A DNA stretch of 64,000 nt, taken from contig NC_086188.1 of NCBI RefSeq assembly GCF_023053635.1, positions 198,501 through 262,500 on the forward strand. The letters are read 5' to 3'. Shown in pieces: positions 13,184 to 22,839 of this stretch (positions are counted from its first letter, which is position 1; every line of letters begins with the position of its first letter). Under the pieces are notes generated by a model, which ran no database searches, was not told where the DNA came from, and saw only the letters and a list, made by a program, of their open reading frames with translations. Source of the stretch: Elgaria multicarinata webbii. Lineage: Eukaryota > Chordata > Lepidosauria > Squamata > Anguidae. Position numbers and translations under genes: made by a program.

Positions 13184-16100
13184 TAACTATCCCTTTATCA
13201 AGGCGAAAGGCCATTTCACACAGTTTCATGAGTGCACATGAGATGTTTCAAACGCCCACCTCCTATAAGAGGGGAAGCCCAAGGGCAGCGAACACAGGTG
13301 TGTTATGCGCGAGAGGCTCCTCCTCCCAGGGGGACCCAGGAGTAGAACAGCCAATGCCAGCTTGCCTCTGTGCACATATGCCCCTTTCCAACCTTTGTGC
13401 ACCACACCCGGTGGTAGCGATGGCAGAGAGCAGCGGCAGCATTCTGAATTGGAGCTGATTGGCAGCGCTTAAATTTCCCACGTAAATTTCCCAGCGGCAT
13501 CTTGTGAAGTTAAAGTGGCACCACCCATTTCTGAAGTAGAGCGTTCGTCACCAGGCTAAATGTTTTTGGCGAGGGGTTCGAGCTGCCCGTCATTGGTGGG
13601 ACCCTGGCAGGGCATTGGGGTCTTGGCAGCTGCCACAGGATGCCGTGTGTTGGGGTCAGGCCTGTACGTTTTGCCCACCGGCATTGCTGCTGCGTAGCGT
13701 TAGGCCAAAGGCCAGTCATAGAGGGTTGCAAGCAAAGTCCTTCCAGGTGAATCCGTGAAGATTGTTGGTCTGGTAGGAATCATTTTGCTTACTTTATTTC
13801 CTTGGAGTCCCCACAAGCTTCCCAGGCTCTTGGTGCGGATGAGGGAAATGACCGTTTGGGTCCTCCGTAGCAATCGCGTGTTTTGCAGCGCTGCCGGCTC
13901 TCTATGCTGGTGCCAGCCGTGGCTTGACCTGGGCTGCCTCGCCCTCTCCTCCTGAGATGCAACTGAAATTGCGGCTGCATGCTGCCATTGTTAGGATTTC
14001 CTAGATGTCTTTCTCAAAAGGCAACTTAAAACAAAATGAAAATATACAAAATTTCAAACAGCTGAAGCGGTTATTCACTAAAGTGCAGCCACCCCATAAA
14101 AAAACTAAAACACCAGTGGCAACCATAAACAGTTCAACTGATGCATTAAACAGCCCATACTATCCCAATAAATACCTGAAAATAGAGGAAAATCTAAACC
14201 TGGTGCCAAAGCCATGGCAAAACCAGCCGCTGTTCGGATCATTCCCAAAGATATTTTTTTTCAAGGGACTTGATCAGTTCGAATTTATTTATTTATTTAT
14301 TTATTACATTTCTATACCGCCCAATAGCCGGAGCTCTCTGGGCAGTTCACAAAAATTTAAAACATTAAAAACATTCAACTCATTTGATTCCAAAATCCAT
14401 ACAGAGGCACACTTAGGACCAGCTCGGTTTTGTAGTCCATGGGGGCAGCCTGATCGTATCAATACCTACTTGCACGTGCAAGTCTGAGTGAATTCAGTGG
14501 GACTCCCAAGTAAAGGGTTGCAGTCTTAGTCAGTGGAAGAGCTCTTGTTGAAATGCTTCCCCTCCCGCCCCCCCCCCCCCCCGCAAGCATCTGTAGAGTA
14601 CGTCACCTAGAGCCTGCTCAGGCATCATGCACAGACCGTGGCTTGCTTGGTGCATTAAAGTGAACCTGCTCTGTGGCGTCTTGGGCTCACTTGTGGGGCC
14701 CTACGTCTGCCTGCTCCCCACGAACATGACTTTTGATCCTTGTTTGAGACAAAGTATTATGTTCATCAGAACAAGCAGAAGGGTTTGTGTTTATCTGCAA
14801 ACTATGGTTGCTTACTCAAACTGGTTTGCTCTCAACAAGGGTTGGAAGTTACATGTGGGCTGGAGCGCTGCAGAAATGAGATTCCTCAGGCTCAGCCCGT
14901 TTATGCAATGCCTAACCAGAGTTTGTCATTGCATCTGAATGGGCTTGTAAACAAATCCAACCATCTTCCTTCCAGGTACCTTCTGATGATGCTCTGGCTC
15001 ACTGGCTAGAGCAGTACAAGTCATCCACAGATACTTGCACCCACGCCTACTGGTGAGTCCTTAAAAAGCCACCGAAACAGACCTTGCACAGGGCAAAATG
15101 CCACAGAGGTGGCAGCTTCCCCAAAGTGGCCTGTGGGAATAGAAGCTCCCCGTGGGCATGTCTTCACTTTTTAATCTCCCATTCCTCTTTCAGGAGAGGC
15201 AACTGCAAAAAGGCAAGTCTGGGCCTGGTTTGTGAAGTGGGCTTGCGCTGTCGGACTTACTACGTCCTGTGCGGTTCAGTCTTGAGTGTCTGGACGAAGG
15301 TGGAAGGAGTTCTAGCTTCAGTGAGCGGCACAAATGTGAAAATGCAGATTGTTCGGCTACGGACAGAGGATGGACAGAGGATTGTAGGTGAGTCTGATCG
15401 TTTGTTGTCTTTGGGTCTGAGTGGAAAGGTCCGCAGCTCCTCTCTGCAGTGAACATATGTTGTGCCTTGATCCCAAGCACTATACAACTAGTTCCACGGA
15501 ATTAATTGAGCTTTGGACTGTCTTGAACAAAGGACTTCCCTCCCTCTGCTCAGCATTGTCTTTTCCCCAAGATGGAATATTTGAACCTTCGGCCTGTTTT
15601 TTTCTTCTGTGTCATAGAAGCATCTTACATTGAAAAGCCAAGGGCCCTGGTTTTTAAACTGGCGGAAAAATCCACTGGATGCACACAGTGCCTTTACCTC
15701 AGCTAAAGTAGCTTTTTCAGTTCACCCTCTGTACCCTACGCGAGCCAGAGCGGGAGAAGAAGTAGTCAAACTTTTTTGTGGCAGTTAGATCCTGTGTGGA
15801 GGACAATCTGTTCTCTTAAGTGCACCAGAATCCGATCTTCAGGCGGCATGAAACAAGCATAGGAACAAGTTTCCTTTAATATTCGCAGTAGTAGTCCAAA
15901 TCCCTGCCGTGCTGGTAGCTTATTGTTTGGAATATGTGCAGTGTTCATAACCATGTGCAGACAGCAGCCTTTCCCACCCAGGTGCCCACCAAGCGTTGCG
16001 GACGTCAGCAGCTCTCACTTGCCCCAACCGGCATGGCTAATGGTCAGGAATGCTGGATCGTGGTCCAAAACTTGGAGGTGGTGTGTGTGTGCATAGGCAC

Positions 16101-16453
16101 CAGATTGTAGGTGGCTGGCATGCAAGATGGTCTCTGGATTGGGCTAACACTAGCCACTATGAATTGCTAGCCGCGATGGCCCTGCTAGTCAAGATCAAGG
16201 CTGGGCAGTTAATGGGAGAACAGTGGCGTGGAGTGCAGACCGGACAAAGTCGAATGTTGAAACCGTATCAATGTCTGTGAAGTAAGACCTGGTCCCCTTT
16301 TCCGTTGCAGGCTTGATCATTCCCACAAACTGTGTGTCTCCCCTCGTAAATCTCCTGTCGACCTCAGACCAGTCACAACAACTTGCAGTGCAGCAGCAAC
16401 AGATATGGCAACAGCATCACCCACAGAGCATTTCCAGCTTCAACAATGCATGA
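2038..16453 (+). CDS. SBNO1: SBNO1, strawberry notch homologue 1 (3' part of gene, 17 coding exons)
   Basis: SBNO1 is a nuclear DExD/H-box helicase-like co-regulator; fly strawberry notch acts in Notch and EGFR signalling. The window holds the C-terminal 733 residues; the human protein is about 1,390 residues, so the N-terminal helicase lobe lies to the left. Exons are 2038-2189, 3118-3315, 3517-3684, 3808-3977, 6061-6192, 6672-6807, 8308-8420, 8754-8825, 9123-9222, 9598-9672, 10579-10725, 11292-11386, 11507-11599, 12659-12796, 14976-15052, 15194-15387 and 16311-16453. All junctions are GT-AG and in phase. Visible in order: an acidic Ser/Asp/Glu stretch, a lysine-rich basic run, the strawberry-notch C-terminal helicase domain with motif VI (QQFGRTHR, split across two exons), and a glutamine-rich tail. 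The sequence matches my recollection of human SBNO1 nearly residue for residue. No frame break is seen. Confidence 0.97.
2236..2295. repeat. ATT/ACT microsatellite
   Basis: About 60 bases of (ATT)n passing into (ACT)(ATT) mixed repeats, 50 bases after an SBNO1 donor site. Confidence 0.9.
3118..3315 (+). CDS. SBNO1: SBNO1 coding exon 2 of 17: acidic region
   Basis: Starts within the Gly codon of [17 protein letters not shown] and ends in an Asp/Glu/Ser-rich run ([18 protein letters not shown]), typical of a disordered linker. Donor is G|GTGAGA. Phase matches both neighbours. Confidence 0.95.
3517..3684 (+). CDS. SBNO1: SBNO1 coding exon 3 of 17: basic linker
   Basis: Encodes [19 protein letters not shown], then [20 protein letters not shown]. 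It is lysine-rich, possibly nuclear-localising (inference). It ends in a Ser/Thr-rich stretch that differs from mammals, as expected for a disordered region. Acceptor ATTCAG, donor G|GTACGC. Confidence 0.95.
3808..3977 (+). CDS. SBNO1: SBNO1 coding exon 4 of 17
   Basis: Encodes [20 protein letters not shown] followed by [19 protein letters not shown], strongly conserved with human. Acceptor CTGCAG lies downstream of a GT-rich tract. Donor GAG|GTAGGC, phase 0. Confidence 0.96.
3978..6060. other. SBNO1 intron without recognised gene
   Basis: Two kilobases between coding exons 4 and 5. A 307-codon plus-strand open frame at 4262-5185 has no homology I recognise and no coding-like repeat or domain; I read it as chance in GC-rich DNA. 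The stretch 5030-5640 has the look of an old interspersed repeat but I cannot name its family. Confidence 0.5.
6061..6192 (+). CDS. SBNO1: SBNO1 coding exon 5 of 17
   Basis: Exactly 44 codons, [20 protein letters not shown] to FMNGDK, phase 0 at both ends. It begins the conserved C-terminal helicase lobe of the strawberry-notch family. Acceptor CCACAG, donor AAG|GTAGCA. Confidence 0.96.
6672..6807 (+). CDS. SBNO1: SBNO1 coding exon 6 of 17: helicase lobe
   Basis: Encodes [20 protein letters not shown] through [21 protein letters not shown]. The final G begins the glycine of helicase motif VI. Acceptor TTCAAG, donor TTTG|GTGAGT. Confidence 0.97.
6962..7395. mobile_element. hAT (Charlie-like) MITE, 434 bp, with internal hairpin
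   Basis: Terminal inverted repeats CATGGGTTCTCAAC and GTTGAGAACCACTG flanked by a perfect 8-bp target duplication TCATAGAT at 6954-6961 and 7396-7403. It shares the core TTTGCTCTCTTTTCCCTCCC with the element at 583-1143, so both belong to one family or to sister subfamilies. It lies in the SBNO1 intron between exons 6 and 7. It contains the 29-bp perfect hairpin at 7169-7247. Confidence 0.92.
7169..7247. repeat. Perfect 29-bp inverted repeat (hairpin) inside MITE
   Basis: Arm 7169-7197 (CCCATTTAAAGGGGCAACAC..., 29 nt) is exactly complementary to 7219-7247, with a 21-nt spacer. The RNA of either strand would fold into a stem about the length of a microRNA precursor. Perfect identity suggests recent origin or gene conversion between arms. 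Confidence 0.95.
8308..8420 (+). CDS. SBNO1: SBNO1 coding exon 7 of 17: helicase motif VI
   Basis: Completes motif VI ([11 protein letters not shown]), whose arginines contact ATP in related helicases. It continues with [19 protein letters not shown] to RLESL. The exon has no internal ATG-led frame of note; it was located by homology and phase. Acceptor ACCCAG, donor TTG|GTAAGA. Confidence 0.96.
8754..8825 (+). CDS. SBNO1: SBNO1 coding exon 8 of 17
   Basis: A 24-codon exon encoding [20 protein letters not shown] then FDNK. Acceptor ACAG, donor AAG|GTAAGG, phase 0. Confidence 0.96.
9123..9222 (+). CDS. SBNO1: SBNO1 coding exon 9 of 17
   Basis: Encodes [19 protein letters not shown] and [10 protein letters not shown]. 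The acceptor is AAATAG. Donor is G|GTACGT with phase 1. Confidence 0.95.
9598..9672 (+). CDS. SBNO1: SBNO1 coding exon 10 of 17
   Basis: Encodes [19 protein letters not shown] then ILTLDK, identical in this stretch to the human protein as I recall it. Acceptor TCCTAG, donor G|GTATTT. Confidence 0.96.
10040..10175 (-). mobile_element. Squamate LINE/SINE 3'-end fragment
   Basis: AATAATAATAACAATAATAA leads into TATCCACGTCTCCCTCTGGA and an A-rich 'GGGAACAACATTGAATACAA' block. This is the arrangement seen at the 3' ends of squamate retroposons read on the minus strand. Family not named. Confidence 0.45.
10579..10725 (+). CDS. SBNO1: SBNO1 coding exon 11 of 17
   Basis: Encodes [20 protein letters not shown], then [20 protein letters not shown] and NGRYDMGIL. 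Acceptor TTTCAG, donor G|GTAAGT. Confidence 0.97.
11292..11386 (+). CDS. SBNO1: SBNO1 coding exon 12 of 17
   Basis: Encodes [20 protein letters not shown] then [12 protein letters not shown]. The acceptor TTGAAG follows a C-rich tract. Donor ACT|GTAAGT, phase 0. Confidence 0.96.
11507..11599 (+). CDS. SBNO1: SBNO1 coding exon 13 of 17
   Basis: A 31-codon exon, [20 protein letters not shown] then [11 protein letters not shown]. Acceptor TTCTAG, donor CAG|GTGAGG. Phase 0 at both ends. Confidence 0.96.
11740..12000. mobile_element. Old amniote retroposon fragment
   Basis: The stretch GAGAACTGTACACAGTATTC to CCCATCAGTGTATCCCTGTG resembles a LINE-derived sequence common in reptile genomes (recalled, not searched). 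It is directly followed by the CR1-like 3' end at 12003-12065. It lies in the intron between SBNO1 exons 13 and 14. Confidence 0.45.
12003..12065 (-). mobile_element. CR1/L2-type LINE 3'-end fragment
   Basis: Contains TATACCGCCCCATAGCCAAA and GCTCTCTGAGTGGTTT after a TTTAT-rich run. The same 3'-end block recurs at 14280, 45045, 51325 and, on the other strand, 59135. Confidence 0.6.
12659..12796 (+). CDS. SBNO1: SBNO1 coding exon 14 of 17
   Basis: Encodes [19 protein letters not shown], then [20 protein letters not shown] and IKKKYKK. The donor AAG|GTTAAT is weak: +3 is T and the site sits in an A-rich run. Read-through would add about ten residues before a stop. Confidence 0.95.
13147..13181. 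repeat. CA microsatellite
   Basis: About 17 uninterrupted CA units in the SBNO1 intron between exons 14 and 15. Confidence 0.95.
14276..14385 (-). mobile_element. CR1/L2-type LINE 3'-end fragment
   Basis: A (TTTA)n run is followed by TATACCGCCCAATAGCCGGA and GCTCTCTGGGCAGTTCAC, then an A-rich tail of AAAACATT units. Same family as 12003 and 45045. Confidence 0.65.
14415..14535. repeat. Squamate 'CAGTGGGACT' interspersed repeat fragment
   Basis: Has the pattern GAATTCAGTGGGACTCCCAA GTAAAGGGTTGCAG, a diverged copy of the short repeat seen better at 45735, 46550 and 57870. I do not assign it to a named family. Confidence 0.4.
14976..15052 (+). CDS. SBNO1: SBNO1 coding exon 15 of 17
   Basis: Encodes [19 protein letters not shown] then TCTHAYW, the Trp codon being split by the intron. 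Acceptor TTCCAG, donor TG|GTGAGT, phase 2. Confidence 0.96.
15194..15387 (+). CDS. SBNO1: SBNO1 coding exon 16 of 17
   Basis: Encodes [20 protein letters not shown], then [20 protein letters not shown] and [21 protein letters not shown] strongly conserved, cysteine-containing C-terminal block. Acceptor TTTCAG, donor G|GTGAGT. Confidence 0.97.
16311..16453 (+). CDS. SBNO1: SBNO1 last coding exon with stop codon
   Basis: Encodes [20 protein letters not shown], a Gln-rich tail ([18 protein letters not shown]), and ends SSFNNA before TGA at 16451-16453. Acceptor GTTGCAG. The tail matches the human C terminus in character and length. Confidence 0.97.
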
Positions 16454-16935
16454 GAAAGAAGAGCGTCTTTGGTATTTGGCTGTAGAAACATATCATTGCA
16501 TTTTATTTTTTCTTCAAATATCAGGGACAGATTCCAAAGAATTAACTTTCAGTTCCATCATGCTCTCTTAGAACTCTGTGGAAGTAAAGAGGCGCCTGAA
16601 GGGTGGCCAAACTGAGAGCCAAGCATTGCTTTCCAGCGGTCCACGTGTTCTCTTTTTGTTTGTTTATTCCCCTGTGCGCTTCGTAGCGCTTCTTTTTACA
16701 ATTTGTTTTCGTCCTATTTGAGCGACAAATCACAACTTTGTTTTTGAAGAGGCTTGGAAATTCCCAGCCGAGCTGTCATTCTCCCCTTGTCATTCAGTGC
16801 TCAGGGTTTAATGCAGTACATTGGTGCCATTGCTGCAGGAGAGGTCCTCAGATGCATGTATTTTGAGTTCATAGAGAGAGAGACTATATATATAAATATA
16901 TATAATATTGGTGGTGACAGAGGTCTCAACCTATA

Positions 16936-16941
16936 AATAAA
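16936..16941 (+). terminator. Proximal poly(A) signal of SBNO1
   Basis: Canonical AATAAA about 480 bases after the SBNO1 stop. Downstream is T-rich (TTCATTTATTT). Use of this site would shorten the 3' UTR; it is a candidate only. Confidence 0.5.
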
Positions 16942-17810
16942 GAGTTCATTTATTTAAAAAAAAGCATGAAAATCTAGAAGTTTGCAAACCATGCATTCAA
17001 GACTGTTCCCCATTTCTGTTTCGGCCATGCATGTCTCTGGAGCGGCCATGAGCGAGATCTCTCCCACACACAAAGCCAACTGGGAGAGAGTGAGAGACAA
17101 TCTCGTTGCAGCATTAAGGATTTGCGTTTTTTAAAAATGGCATCTGCCCAGTGATTGCATTTTCAGGCTTTCTCCTAGAGGTTATATATTTGAATCTGCA
17201 AATTTTTTTTTTGTGTGTGTGTGTGTAATGAAAACATCTTACATTTTTAAAGGTTCTTTTTTTAATGTATTAATGGTGTTCCTAAAGTGTGCTGCAAGAA
17301 CGGCTTTAAAAAAGCCGGATTTCTTTTTCTTCCACCCTCAAATGTTTTGTTTATCCAGTAAGGTTTCAGGAAACTCGTGTGGAAATTTACTTCCATTTCA
17401 CAATACAGCCCTTTTTTCTTCTCCTTTTTCTGGTTACTGAACACCTTACTTGAGCTGTCAATCAGACGTGAGGGGGAGGCTGGGCGGCCTGGGGGGCACG
17501 TGAGGGTTCTGACCTACGTGCTGCATTTTTTTCTGTTGCCCCGTAACTTGAATACTTTTTGTTTATGTTGTAAGACATTGTAGAGTTTATCCTTGAGCTG
17601 TTTAAAATTGTAAATGTACAAAATGTGAATAGTCACTTATCTAAGAATATGGGTAAGTTTTGTTTTGCCTATAATAGTAGATGTTTATAAGAAAGTGAAG
17701 GACAATGTTTGTCATTTTTCTTCTTGCTTGCACAGGTTGCACTATTGAAAATTTGAGATTGTATAAACCTGTCCACAGAACTGCAAGATAACAAAATCTT
17801 GTAGATGTCA

Positions 17811-17816
17811 AATAAA
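17811..17816 (+). terminator. Distal poly(A) signal of SBNO1
   Basis: AATAAA followed by further A and then a T/G-containing stretch. It is the last good signal before the repeat-rich intergenic DNA, so it is the likely main 3' end. Confidence 0.6.
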
Positions 17817-19554
17817 AAAAACAAATCCCTATTGTTCTAACAAGTGACGGGTTCAGTGCTTAATCAGGCAATTGCAGTTGTAGAAACACTTTTGTGTTTG
17901 TATCATAGGATGAGTTTATGCCACTTGATTCTCAACCAGCGTGCCTCAAGATCAAACTGTTAAAGGTTCCTGTGCGCCGAGAGCACCTGTTCAGAGGGGG
18001 TTCCTTGTGGAAACTCTGCATGCTATGCTGTTCTGACCTTGCCTTTTTCAGATCAACTTCTGACACATTTATGTATTAGCTGCAGATAATTTAGCCCTTC
18101 CTGGTGCAGTAAAATTACTCACCATCTGAGGATGCTGCTTGTTGCCTCAGCCAGAGGCTCTGCGCTTGCCTCATTCCACTCCAGAAATGTGCATAGATCA
18201 GTGCCAGGGTAGGATCACCTGAGGCCAGCTGGTCTTTACTCGTGTCTGTGCTAAGCAGAGACCTTGCTTGGCTAAGAAATTTGACTCACGTTTATTCAGA
18301 AAATTTCTGCCTTAACTTTCTGAATTTGGGACATTTGTATATTTGACTTATACATCACTCTTCAACAGATTCCTGGGATGGCTTTCCAAATCATTAAAAT
18401 TACAATGAAGCCAATTTTACATAGTCAAAGAACTCTGTGGTTTCCCCCAACTCCCATGAGTACAGTCCTGTTGGACCGGAGAGGTTTCTTCCTCTCCATT
18501 GCAAACAAATCTGCTCTTTTCATGAGACTACGTGTGTTTTGCAATGAGCTGCCACTGAAGTACAAAGCCTACTTAAAAACACTACCAACAGTGATATCTG
18601 AAGCACTATAGTGTAGCTTTACTTATACAAAACAAAGTCCCTGCTCTCATTCAGAGACTTTGCTTCCAGGCATCATGTCTGCCCCCCTAACCCTGAGGTG
18701 TTGTTGTTATAGTGGCTAAGTGCAAGACAGGCGCCCTCAATTCAAATGTCATCTGGATCATGGGTCCAGTGAGTGACCAGCCTCCCTTGTCTTCTGCCTA
18801 CAGCAAAGTCCTCCCCAAATTCTGAAGAAGCCCAGAAGATGGCTGTGAAGGGAGATGGCATCAGGGGTGGGGTTTCGTGAGGGATTTTCAGCATGGAATT
18901 CCTTGCCTGGGGGAGAGGGGGTGGACCCAGAGGGCCGTATAAACCAAGTTCGGTGAGTTTCCAATGTCAACATGTCCATACCGACAGCCAGGGATATACT
19001 TGTCTTCAGTGACCTTTTGACTCGTGGAACCATACAGGGACGGAGGCTACAATTTGTACGGAAACGGCCTCCAGAAAATGGAGCAGATCCAGGTACCCTG
19101 TGGGATCCTTCCCGAAGGTGGTACTGGGTGACCACAGCAGAAGAAAGCCTTGGGCGTGGCTTCAGCTAGAGTGGGCAGCCAGAACTTGGTGATCTGGGAC
19201 AAAGTGGAGCGAGGCTATGCAGGGGGCAGAACCCAGGTGTTGTGCAGCTGGAGGTGGGGATTCCAGCAATGGGGAGAAACCCGACCTGGACAACTGCTTA
19301 TTGTGCATCCAGCGCGCCCGGAGGAGGCCACTGCTGCTCCTGCTCACCAGCACTGGTGCTTGGGCCCGAGCAAGAGGCAGGTGAAGAGAAGAAGCGGCTC
19401 TTGGCAGGGGCCCAGCCACGCCTACCTGTTACCCTTTGCATTGGGCCTGGGAGGCGTCCGTGAGCTCGTGGGAGGGGAAAGGGCTACCAAGCACTTCCTA
19501 CCTTTGGGGTTCAATTTAGACATTCAACTGGGTAATATGGGTGAAGCAGGAAGG

Positions 19555-19715
19555 GATCAGGTGAGTAGCCGGAGCCTATCCCAACCAAAGGCTCAGAGGG
19601 GAAGTATCCTGCCTGAGCCCTGGAGAGCTGCTGTTGCCAGTCAGTGCCTGCAATACTGGGCTAGATAGACCAAGGGTCTAACTCCGTATAAGGCAGCTTC
19701 CTATGCTCCTATCGG
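19555..19715 (+). mobile_element. Amniote retroposon fragment
   Basis: GAGCCCTGGAGAGCTGCTGT, then CAATACTGGGCTAGATAGAC and TATAAGGCAGCTTCCTATG. This sequence is very common in reptile DNA and recurs in reverse orientation at 55310-55440. Class uncertain (SINE or LINE 3' end). Confidence 0.55.
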
Positions 19716-20769
19716 ATACGGCCGTGGTGGGTTGAGGGGGGGGGGAGCATCAGATACAGGAGGAAAGAACAGAGTAGATGGGGTGGGTTGTGTCTGGCCC
19801 GTTCCTCATGTGGAACCCTGCTGCCTCAAAAGAGGAACCTTCTGGACAGCACCTGTGCCTGCTGCAGAGGAACCCAAGTCCACGTGGGGTGTTTCTGCCA
19901 CTGTAGCGGTAGAGCCCAGGAAACCGCCTGCCTCCATGGGCACCTGCCCTGTTCTAGGACCTGCAAGAGCGGGCAGTGGGTCAAGCACGCATGAAAGGCC
20001 TCCCTCCCACACGCATTGCCACGGGCCCCCACTCTTTTGCCTTTAGAAAGGCGGTAGAGAGACATCGGTTTAATTTAGCCTTTAACTTTGCTACTTTTGA
20101 AAAGAGGGGTATTGTTTTGAATGTCCCTGCGACAGGTAAAAATGTAATAACGCTCCAACTCACAGGTAACACAAAGAAAGCTGGATGGCCTTGCTGGAAC
20201 CCTGCTCACCTGAAGGAAGCCTGGCACAGACCTGGGAAAAACGCGCACCTTCTTCAGCGCAGGACCAGGCGCCGATCTACCAGCCCCGCCGTCCGCAGCT
20301 GTGACCCAGCCGGGCCTGAGACATTTCCCCTCAGGTGAGCAGCAAAGGGCGTCGCTTCCTTCCCCCCCCCCCCCGGCAAAACAGCAGTCTCCCAGCGGCC
20401 TGGGGGTGAATGGAAACGGGCAAGAGGTCATTCCCCAGCGCCGGCCAGAGGCAAAGCTGCAAGTGCCCGCTCCCCTCCCCCAAGCCAAGGGGCCCGGCCC
20501 AGCCCAGTATTGCGAGCGCTGACTGGCAGCCGTGGCTGCCCTGGCTTTGAGGCAGCAGCCTTTCCCAGCCCTCCGTGGAAGTGCTGCCGGGGGCTGAAGT
20601 GGGGGCCGTCTGCAGGCCAAGCAGGGCCTCTCCTGCCCCGCTGCAGGCCTTCGCCAAAGCCAGGCTGGTTATTTCAGCGTCCCAGGCAGAACCTCCCCCA
20701 AGCCCCTCTCCCTGGCAAAGGAAACAGAACAACCTGTTAAATGCCAAATGTTGGCCGCCTTTCAGGATA

Positions 20770-20850
20770 CCCTAAACCTGCTGCCTCAGGCAGCCGCCTC
20801 ACGGCAGGGGCTGGCCCTGTCGTTATGTCGGCCCTAGAGCCAGGCCTTAA
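20770..20850 (-). repeat. Fragment of 'GGGCTGGCCCT' repeat
   Basis: CTGCCTCAGGCAGCCGCCTC and GGGGCTGGCCCTGTC are the reverse of the block at 26035-26105 (GGGCTGGCCCTACCATGAGG). The two look like old copies of one family, perhaps a hAT-type MITE (inference). Confidence 0.45.
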
Positions 20851-21304
20851 AAATTGGTCCTGTAAATTAGGCTGCTGTGTGTATGGGGGGGTGGGGGCTG
20901 TAGATAAAGAGACCACCTGGATGGTGTTGGTGTTGTGGGGGGGGGGCAGCGGGAGACCTGGTTTCGGTTCCCTGGTCAGCCATGAAGTGTCTTCGTTCAG
21001 TGACCGTGGAGGCCAGACACCACCTCAGCAGAGTGAGTCTCCCTAAAGAAAGGGATTATTTGCCAGGCCAACCCCACACCCCACCTCCTGTGAACTGAAA
21101 ACACAGGGACCGATCCCTCTAGCAGAGACCGCCATTGCTCCTGCTGTGGAGGTTTTTAAAAAGGGGTGCAGCTGCGTCCCCCTCACGTGCCTGCTCCGCT
21201 CCACCACCCACCGCTAGCCACGTGATTTTGGCACCTGAGGTAGAAAATCCCACAAGCTTACCTTTCCTCCTCCCTGACAGTTAAATTAAAATACTGCAAG
21301 GGAG

Positions 21305-21400
21305 TTATTTATTATTATTGAGTACTACTACTAAATAATAATAATAATAATAATGAGGAGTACTACTACTACTAATAATAATAATAATGAGGAGGAGGAA
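21305..21400. repeat. AAT/ACT microsatellite tract
   Basis: Interspersed (ATT), (ACT) and (AAT) trinucleotide runs. It abuts the retroposon 3' end at 21396. Confidence 0.85.
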
Positions 21401-21500
21401 GAGGGTTGTGTATGCCACCTTGGGTTCCTTGGAGGAAAAAAGGCAGGATATAAATGCAATAATAAATAATAAATAAATAACAATAAATAACTCCCAATTT
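21396..21500 (+). mobile_element. Squamate SINE 3' end
   Basis: CCACCTTGGGTTCCTTGGAG, GGATATAAATGCAATAATAA and an AAAT-rich tail. It is the 3' half of the tRNA-derived SINE whose fuller minus-strand copies lie at 45430-45672 and 63474-63763. Confidence 0.65.
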
Positions 21501-22404
21501 GCTGCCAATCCATGACAACCAAAATCAGATGCCTAAGGTGGCCATTTCACTCTACCTACTGATAGGACCATCCCTGCAGGCTACTAGCATTTTTTTAACA
21601 ATATACTATAATGAGCTCTAGAAATATTTTTACAGGTCAATAATGAGTGTATTTTTTTTTTAAAAAAAAACCCCTAGATCCCTCTCCCCACCCCGCCCTA
21701 ATTGACAAGAATTCTCCAAACTTTGGTATCTTTCCACTTTTAGATTTCAGAATTCTGACACTGCTTTCATCTGTATCTTTTGGAATGAATTAACAGAGTT
21801 CATCAAATGCTCATAGATATAGCATTAGATTGTGTGGTTTTCGTCTTTTTAATTTTAAATTACCAATTTCCAAACTATGTGCCTTGGGAAATAACAGAGA
21901 GACCCTTCTGAGCTGAAACTGTCCACGCACAGAAGAGGTTGCTTGCTACAACTCTGCGTGATTGACTGCTCTGGGCCAACCTCCTTCCAATCAGCCGCAG
22001 TTGGGAGTGGACTGTTCTGTCCCCTTCCTCCTCGCCATCAGCGGTGTGTTCATTCGCTCCTGACAGAGGTGCGTGTTCGAATGACCCACCCTGAGCAGCA
22101 GGGGTTTCTGCAGGAGCCATGGCCTGGGCCGGCCTTCTTCCCACCGGGGAAGCGTGACCCAGGCGGTGGCAGAGTGGGCCCTGGCCATTTCCCCAGCATG
22201 TCTCAGGCTGGGTGTTTTAATTGGTTAAACGGCTGAATGGACCTGCCCATCCTAGTTAGTATATCTGATAGCAACCAAGTACCATACTACAAACTAGATT
22301 TTAATTTTGAACATCAACTCTATGCTATGTTAATTAACTAGAGCCATTATTTTCTGGGTTTAATTGATTAATTTAAGAAATGACCACATAATGTGCCTGT
22401 ATAT

Positions 22405-22408
<4 letters not shown>

Positions 22409-22442
<34 letters not shown>
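22409..22442. repeat. CA microsatellite
   Basis: About 17 CA units preceded by TATGTA. Roughly 400 bases upstream of the CDK2AP1 CpG island. Confidence 0.95.
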
Positions 22443-22444
<2 letters not shown>

Positions 22445-22839
22445 AAATGGAGATGTTTGGGAAGCCAAGAAAAATCTTAAAAAGCAAAGCATTTGGTAAC
22501 ACCCACACAAGTAGCAAATGTCATTTTTATTTCTAGCCTGCTGTATTTGTCAGCCCTTTTGAAAGCCTTGCCGATCTCCTGGAATCATTGGTTTTTATTT
22601 TTAAAATAATGTCAATCACTTTGAGCAAAGACATTTTTATCACCCCCACTGCCCCCCCCCCCCCAATCCTTCCTTTAAAACGTTCATTTCCCTTCCAAAC
22701 TCCCAACCCATCCTATTCTTTCTCCAGGCTTCAACTTTCCTCCCAAAACTTTTTTCTTTAAAACTCCGAAAACTGTTTCCTTAAAAGAGAGAGAGAAGCA
22801 GAAGAAGACGACACCCCCCCAGCCCTGCACCTCTTCCGC

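Larger units (their letters stand above)
16454..17830 (+). other. SBNO1: SBNO1 3' untranslated region
   Basis: About 1.4 kb of AT-rich, repeat-poor sequence follows the stop. It ends after an AATAAA at 17811 that precedes a run of A. A second AATAAA lies at 16936. The lack of recognisable transposons, in contrast to the introns, fits a conserved 3' UTR. The exact cleavage sites are inferred. Confidence 0.7.
17831..22800. other. SBNO1-CDK2AP1 intergenic region
   Basis: About 5 kb with no gene I can support. It holds retroposon fragments (19555-19715, 21396-21500), a CA microsatellite (22409), AAT/ACT microsatellites (21305-21400) and GC-rich stretches near 19.1-20.7 kb with several long but unrecognised frames. 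Confidence 0.6.

Noticed and set aside
18378-18611. 77-codon open frame between SBNO1 and CDK2AP1
   Set aside because: No homology recognised, no splice or promoter context, and short enough to be chance.
19742-20046. Possible gene near the G-rich run
   Set aside because: Three overlapping frames on both strands without homology; the neighbouring DNA is old repeat.
20075-20747. Long open minus-strand frames (up to 181 codons)
   Set aside because: GC-rich, low-complexity (Ala/Gly/Pro/Arg) composition and overlap with several other open frames on both strands.
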